A DNA stretch of 64,000 nucleotides, taken from Dendrobium chrysotoxum. Its lineage: Eukaryota > Streptophyta > Magnoliopsida > Asparagales > Orchidaceae. Shown piece after piece: positions 58,221-64,000 of this stretch. The first letter of the stretch is position 1. Each line of letters opens with the position of its first letter. A model generated the notes under the pieces. That model was given only the letters and a program-made list of their open reading frames with translations, searched no databases and was not told the origin of the DNA. The stretch covers positions 56,904,573-56,968,572 of the forward strand of contig CM034305.1 of the NCBI GenBank assembly GCA_019925795.1, read 5' to 3'. A program made the position numbers and the translations under genes.

Positions 58221-59400
58221 TGTCACGTCCCGGGATCTAAAGTGGAAGAATTTTTTTTCTTTTCTCTTTATTATTTTTTCAACTTATTTTATTCATTCTT
58301 TCTTTCATTTAACAACCAATAATCATTCATTTATAACCAGATTAATTTGACATTCATTATTAATTACATTAAATAAATAAATAAATAGTGAGAAAATATA
58401 TTTATATTATTATTATTATTATTTACATTATATAGCTAGGGTCCAAAATAATATGTATAATAGTCATCACAAGCCACAAAATAATATATATAAAACTAAG
58501 GGCTGAAAATAAAACCAAAATATCATTATTGCTAATCACCAATCCACATGTTCCTTATCTTTTCTTGAAATCATGTAAAAATTATATAATGAGCTTATAA
58601 AGCTCAATAAAAACCCAAAACTCATCAAGGCTTTCAATGTAAGATCTTAGAAATCAATATGCATGCTTATATCAAATAATAGAATTATTAGTATTCGATA
58701 TCATCAATGCTCAACCATTACTTATATTCAATATGATCAATAATGAAAATTAAGAAATGTCGTGCTAAAATCCATAAATCAATGACAGGTGTGAGAACAT
58801 ATATACATTAAAAATTAATAAATCAGTAGTTAATAAATCAATATTATAATGTGACTATGCATGTGTCAATATCATCAATGTCATCAGTCTTATCTATCTT
58901 ATAAATTATTTATTTTTATAAAATTAATATATGTAATGCACACACAATTCTCTATCTATTAATCACTACTATTAATGTTAGAAATACTATCAATGTATGA
59001 ATTGCATCATTATATGATTCAGTATATAGGTTCAATAAAACAGGACATCCAACTTTAATATGGTATTTTCATCCCTTCATCTGTACTCATCATTATTATT
59101 ATCATTATAATGTCTTTATCATTTATATCATTTTAAGTGGCTTTCAATAAATCATTTAGATTCACCCTCTACTCGTTGGTGCAATCAATCATCAATTATA
59201 GGCTACAATCAGGATAACACCACAAATCATCTTTAAAAGAAAGCTTATCGATCCACCCTCCTATATAAGATATTATATTTTAAGAGCACACTAATAAATG
59301 TAAATAATGTGTTATTTTTATATTTCCAATAAAAATGTGTGATTTAGTTATGTTGTGCAGGAAAAATATAGAAAAGCCATAAAATTCTAAGTATCATCTA
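58221..59400 (+). mobile_element. Probable LTR-type repeat starting TGTCACGTCCCGGG
   Basis: The integrase relic is cut abruptly at 58221 by TGTCACGTCCCGGGATC, which resembles the start of several plant Gypsy LTRs. Very AT-rich sequence follows, including an ATT trinucleotide run at 58406-58425. I see no second LTR, primer site or gene, so the right limit is arbitrary. Confidence 0.3.
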
Positions 59401-60100
59401 GCATCGTGATGACGAACCCAACAACACACAGCACCATTAAAGGTACCACTGGAGCATTATAATATCGACATGGCAGTGCCAACTTCTCTGTCAGACAATA
59501 TCATAGCAATAAAAGAGTCAGCTTCATAGTGCTCAGCTTATTGTCTTCAAGCATCGCAGCATCATAATTTATCATACCTTAGTGCTCAAATTGCCATTCT
59601 GGCACCGTAACATTTGGATGTCAACACCACTGCAGTGTGGAAGTTTTAATTGCCTAAGGACACGACCTATTAGTGAAATGATGTGACTGTTCACTAGGTA
59701 ATTGATCACAATGACAAGCTTCGCAATAGAGTCAAAATAATAGCACAGCGGTGTTAGTTCATTTTTTAGGCGCAACAATGCTGACCTTTTAAGTGCCACA
59801 GCACTAGTTGTCTACTTTATATTTTTTTTATAAATAATCAATGTGTTATATTTGTAGGGGAGCTTAGTCACTTGTTTAATTTTAGTATTTTTTAGAGTAC
59901 TTCTCTAAATCCCTCTTAGGGTGACAACTAAGGGAATTTAGGAAAGTATTTGATATAATCATTAAAGTGTTAGTCTATGTTTGTTGGAGTAACTATATAC
60001 ATTAAGAAGAAAGAGTGTAGAGGAGATTCATTGAATCTTCTTGGTCATATCATTCTCTTGTATTTTCTTTCTTTTATGATTTCAATGGAAAAGAGTTTGC
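59401..60100. other. Unassigned; GCAC/GTGC-rich stretch
   Basis: Between 59400 and 59810 the words AGCACCAT, AGTGCTCA, AGCATCGCAGC and CAGCACTAG recur. They are similar in style to the middle of the decayed Copia LTRs at 5029 and 9644. No coding similarity. Confidence 0.3.
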
Positions 60101-60840
60101 TTATCTTTTCTTTCATTTCTGGCTAATTGGTTAGTTTTGGATTGATGATGTAGATAACATATTAAGTACTAATGAAAATTCTTGTGCTCTAAAGTTAAAA
60201 AATATTTTTAATATTATCATGCTCTTTATTTAATATATATATAGTGGTCATATGTGTAGTTAAAATAAAGTATGATGTATAGCCTTGATGGAGTAATATA
60301 AGAATAACTAGTCATATTGAAATAGTGTGTTTACATACCTAGATATAGGATGTAAAATATGCTAGGTTCTTAAGAAGATGATATAACTATAGGAGGTTGA
60401 CAAATATTCTTTTCACCCCTACAAGCTCGATAGAGATCTACGAATGTATATGTTCTGAATCACATCATAATTAAGTTTTATTAGGAAAGATATACAACTT
60501 ATATTCATCAATCCAAAATATTTTATTCAAAAATTATATATATTATTTTACTATTTTTATCGAGTGATTGAATCTCCATAACAAATATTTTTATTGAAAT
60601 AGGATAATTTTGCGATTAGAGTAAACAATAGTAGTTGATTGCTGGAAAGTATTTTCTCGTGGATTCAACACTCTACTCTATTATTGTATAACTTGATTTG
60701 GTACGTATACTTGCGTATTTTAAGTGAGGTATGTTAATTTATATTAAAGAAAATCTGAGTATTATTTAGGAAAGATATAGTCTTAAGTATATATGTTTAT
60801 AATTCAGAATTATAGTCCGCCGCAGCCTCTTTCCTCATCA
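60101..60840 (+). mobile_element. Athila-type 5' LTR (3' part)
   Basis: Ends CCTCATCA at 60840, just before an Athila-type primer site. It includes TTTTCTCGTGGATTCAACACTC and TACGTATACTTGCGTATTTTAAGTG (60650-60725), the same motifs as near 48580 and, inverted, near 50302. The left limit cannot be set. Confidence 0.5.
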
Positions 60841-60846
60841 AGTTTT

Positions 60847-60864
60847 TGGCACCGTTGCTAGTGA
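60847..60864 (+). other. Athila-type primer-binding site
   Basis: TGGCACCGTTGCTAGTGA is a slightly decayed form of the TGGCGCCGTTGCCGGGGA primer site typical of Athila elements. Confidence 0.7.
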
Positions 60865-61743
60865 AGTATTTCACTTTTTATAATATTTTAACTAGATTGT
60901 CGAATTAATTGCTTAGTTAGATCTACTTATATATTTATTTTTATTTATTTGCTTTGATCATTATTTCTACATTTTATTTTTTCTCGGTTATATGCTTTAT
61001 AGTCATAGAAAGGAGTTTTTGTCATTTGATCCTAAAATTGAGAGATTTCTTCCTAAAATTCATAAAAGCAAAAATATTTTAAAAATAGCTGAACCTGAGT
61101 TAGAGCAAAATCATTATAGATCTCTTAAGAATTATGCAAACCCTTTAGTAGTTAGAATTCATCATAGCATAAATATACCAATAATCCAAGCTAATAATTT
61201 TGAATTAAAACCCACTATCATTTAAATGGTTCAAAACTATCAGTTTGGGAGAACTCCTCTAGAAGATCCTTATTTGCATCTAGTTAATTTCTTAAAAATT
61301 TGTGCAATATTTAAATACAATGGAGTCAATAATGATGCTATTAAACTTAGATTGTTTCCTTTTTCTCTAAAAGATAAAGCTAAAAATATGGTTGAATTCT
61401 TTATTCCTAGGCTCTATAACCACTTGGAATGAGTTGGCTCATTAGTTTCTTACTAAATATTTTTACCTTTAAAAATTGTCAAACTTAGAAATAACATAAC
61501 TTTTTTTATTCAGTTTGAAGGAGAATCCATTTTATGAGAGTTGAAAAAGATTTAAAGAAATATTTAAAAAATGCCCACATCATGCATTACCTGATTGGTT
61601 GATTATTCAAATATTTAATAATGGATTAGTAGGATCTCTAAGAGCTATAATTAATATTGTAGTTGGAGGATCATTAATGTCTAAGCTATTTGAGGAACCT
61701 TATGAATTAATAGAGGAAATAGCTACTAATAATTTATAGTGCT

Positions 61744-63604
61744 TGTTGTAAATCTGAATTTAAAGATTATGATTTTGATGATAATAAATATTTCTATTTC
61801 TATTTGATTGTCTAATCTCTCAGGTTTATAATATCAATTATAATTCAAGTCAGCTCAAGATCGAGCCAGTCTATTTTTTTAATTTCAATGTAATTTTTTA
61901 TCTTTCTTAAGTCAAATGTAATGTAATAGATCCCCAAGCTAAGTAACCTTACACACACACTCAGTAAAAGATTTTTAGTGAGTTAGAGTTTCTGTTCTAT
62001 TTTATTCATATCATCCTGGATGATAGTAATATCATCGTGGATGATCCATTAAAAATAGAAACCCTAATTAAGGCAACATGTTAAGTCAGTCTGATTAAGT
62101 AGATCGTCTTGGACGATACTCCCATCGTACAGGATGATATACTCAAATCAAAAAATCTTAGCCACCAAACTAATTTAGACATATTTTTATTTTTAGTATT
62201 TTGGTCTAATCGTCCCGGACGATACGTGTATCATCCTAGACGATTCATTACAATCATGCCTAAATTAGCCAGGTGATTAAGAAAAGAAATCAAGAATTAA
62301 TTAATCGATTACATCGTCCTGGATGATTACAAGATCATCCTGGATGATCAATTTTAAATCCTCATCGTCCAATATATCTCACCTGGATGACCCGAACTCT
62401 GTGTCGGATGATGTTGCCATTTTGAACTAATCGTATAAGATGATAGATTTATTATCCTGGATGATCAATTATTTTGAAATCGTCCAGCATAGTTATCTCG
62501 GATGACCCGAACTATATGCCGGATAATATTGGGTATTTTTGAACTAATCATATAGAATAATAGAGATATCATCTTGGACGATCAAGTTATTTTCTTTAGA
62601 TCGTCTAGACTTTTCTCCTAGACATCCTGAACTATGTGTTGGATGATATCCCTAGTTTAGAACTAATCGTCTAGGATGATTGCAGAATCATCCTGGATGA
62701 TTAGAAAAAATCATGTCTTCTAATCGTCCAGAGGAACCAGATCGTCCAGGCCAAAAGGGGCTTATTTACACTAATCGAATAGGTCGATCGCAGGATCATC
62801 CTGGATGATCTTTGACGGCAAGTTAAAATTTAGGACAATTTTTTAGCCCTCTTATTTGCTACTGTCAAAATCTTTTATCGCTGTCCTCACCTAAGAGAGT
62901 CTAGAGAGGAAGAGGGAGAGCTTGGGGGAGAGAGAGAGAGAGAATCTTGTGAGGGGGAGTTTGTGAGGTGTTCACAAAGGTTACTCCAAGCAAAGATTCG
63001 AGTTATCTTCTCCAGTCATTATCCCTTGTCCTTTGGTGGCTATGTGGGAAGGATCATCAGCAAGAAGATCAAGATTCTCTACCTACTTCAGAAAGAAGCG
63101 AAAGGAGGTAAAGTTCTCTGTCTGTTTCTGGAGGAAGCAAAAGGAGTTTGGATTCTCTACCTGCTTTAGGAGGAAGCAAAAAGAGTTTGGGTTGTCTACC
63201 TCACCGAGATTGGTGAAAATGAGTTTTTGTAAAGGCTTCTCCGCCTTGCTATGGGAGCAGAAGAAGAGTCACTAAGTTTTAGTGCAATATCTAGAGGGAA
63301 GGCTCTGGGGAGTGGATGTAGGTCAAGTTGATCGAACCACTTAAAATCTGGTATGTTTGTTCTTTTACTATTCTGCTTTTAAATTTTTGCACTTTACTTT
63401 TCTGTGGATGATCATGTGATTAAAGTTATTATTTTGGTTGATTAATCATCTCCATATCAACGTGATATTACAATTATTTTAAAACATTCAAAAAGGTTTT
63501 TAAAATTATTTTTACTTAAGAATTTTTAAAACTACCAAGTCACCCCCCCTTTTGGTTAGCCTCGGGCTAGTTCATAAGGGCTTAACATCTCTAACGAACT
63601 TTTA
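61744..63604 (+). mobile_element. Solo Sirevirus LTR
   Basis: 1861 bp, starting TGTTGTAAATC and ending GAACTTTTA (CA changed to TA). It lies in the plus orientation, opposite to the complete element at 21215-30309, and matches its LTR throughout. It has the TTTTGATGATAATAAA box (61773), palindrome-pair array (62010-62809), purine-rich leader, 41-bp-type repeats (63075-63190), a GTGGATGTAGGTC...TCGAACCACTTAAAAT box (63312-63350) and a C-run with GGTTAGCCTCGGG near the end. Perfect GTGCT duplications (61739-61743 and 63605-63609) flank it and no internal region is present. It is therefore a solo LTR left by recombination between two LTRs. Confidence 0.95.
62010..62809. promoter_or_regulatory. 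Decayed phased palindrome-pair array in solo LTR
   Basis: Eight pairs related to ATCGTCCNGGACGAT start at 62010/62031, 62103/62124, 62209/62230, 62313/62334, 62430/62451, 62547/62568, 62666/62687 and 62774/62795. Each pair is exactly 21 bp apart. Pair-to-pair distances are 93, 106, 104, 117, 117, 119 and 108 bp. Many ATCG/CGAT ends now read ATCA/TGAT, the pattern expected from loss of methylated CpG. Confidence 0.88.
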
Positions 63605-64000
63605 GTGCTCTGCTGAAAGGATATATCCTAAAAAGATAACTAGAATTTATGAATCTGATGCTTTATCAATCTTAACTGTACAAGTTACAATAATTTCTAA
63701 GATGTTGAGTACAATAAGAGTAAATTCTCTAATAGAAACTGAGTCCTCATGGATCAAATTTTAATTGAAGATAATAATATACAAGGGATTAAAAATATTA
63801 ATGTAATTGGAAAACAAAAAAATTCTTATTCAAATACATATAATCCAGGTTGGAGGAATCATCCGAATTTTAATTCGTCAAATAATATGGGTGGTAGTAA
63901 TCAATGAAATAATGGATAAAATAATCAATAAGTAAATTGGAACACTTTTTAATAACCTGCTATTAATCCTAGACTTACATATCCTCAAGGATTGAATTAA

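Larger units (their letters stand above)
60992..63960 (+). pseudogene. Athila-type Gypsy gag, split by a solo LTR
   Basis: The 5' part (60992-61743) has two open pieces with FGRTPLEDPYLHLVNF and IFKYNGVNNDAI, then LRLFPFSLKDKAKNMVEFF, matching the Athila gag. Frameshifts and stops follow. The frame ending in NNL at the insertion point resumes after the solo LTR (63605 onward) with AERIYPKKITRIYESDALSILTVQ and later YSNTYNPGWRNHPNFNSSNN, the characteristic Athila gag end. The insertion lies between 61743 and 63605 with GTGCT duplicated. Stops were already present outside the insertion, so the gene is dead for more than one reason. The element continues off the right edge. Confidence 0.85.

Noticed and set aside
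1..64000. CRISPR arrays, rRNA genes or prokaryote-type operons
   Set aside because: None seen. Introns, LTR elements and CACTA elements show this is a plant nuclear genome.

Overview
This is a 64-kb stretch of a flowering-plant nuclear genome, AT-rich and heavily loaded with transposable elements. The evidence for a plant is a host gene with typical plant introns, LTR retrotransposons primed from initiator-tRNA-Met, CACTA and PIF/Harbinger-type DNA elements, Athila-type Gypsy gag remains and a telo-box. I cannot name the species. I recognise only one host gene: a seven-coding-exon HMGB (high-mobility-group B chromatin protein) gene on the minus strand at 54485-55558. Everything else I recognise is mobile-element sequence of different ages, often nested.

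Layout. 56-2064: a long LTR of a Sirevirus-type Copia element whose body lies left of the window. 2441-12529: CACTA transposon A, interrupted at 5029-10312 by a decayed Copia element. 12750-14192: a large inverted repeat built from two head-to-head tRNA-derived SINE-like units, with an hAT-type MITE in one arm. 14612-14725: a hairpin Tourist-like MITE. 16095-19390: fragments of Copia gag, an isolated LTR with primer site and TATA box, and a Gypsy gag remnant. 19391 to about 34200: CACTA transposon B, carrying a small CACTA-like insert which itself received a young, structurally complete Copia (Sirevirus) element at 21215-30309.

34620-46490 holds two diverged head-to-tail copies of a unit more than 5 kb long and LTR-like. 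It is followed by a tandem duplication of about 1 kb (46500-48575), an Athila gag relic (48780-49830) and a long foldback (50920-51252). Nested Tourist MITEs (53510-54199) lie just downstream of HMGB. Beyond HMGB come an hAT-like element with a GC-rich captured segment (56285-57109), a Gypsy integrase relic (57400-58220) and an Athila element whose gag is split by a solo Sirevirus LTR (61744-63604).

The most unusual signal is in the Sirevirus LTRs. The U3 region of the young element carries seven pairs of a 15-bp palindrome (ATCGTCCNGGACGAT and one-base variants), the two members of every pair starting exactly 21 bp apart. The pairs recur about every 94-118 bp. The old solo LTR at 61744-63604, in the opposite orientation, has eight such pairs, again each exactly 21 bp apart, although the motif has decayed mainly at its CpG positions. 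This looks like a helically phased array of protein-binding or hairpin sites kept by the family.
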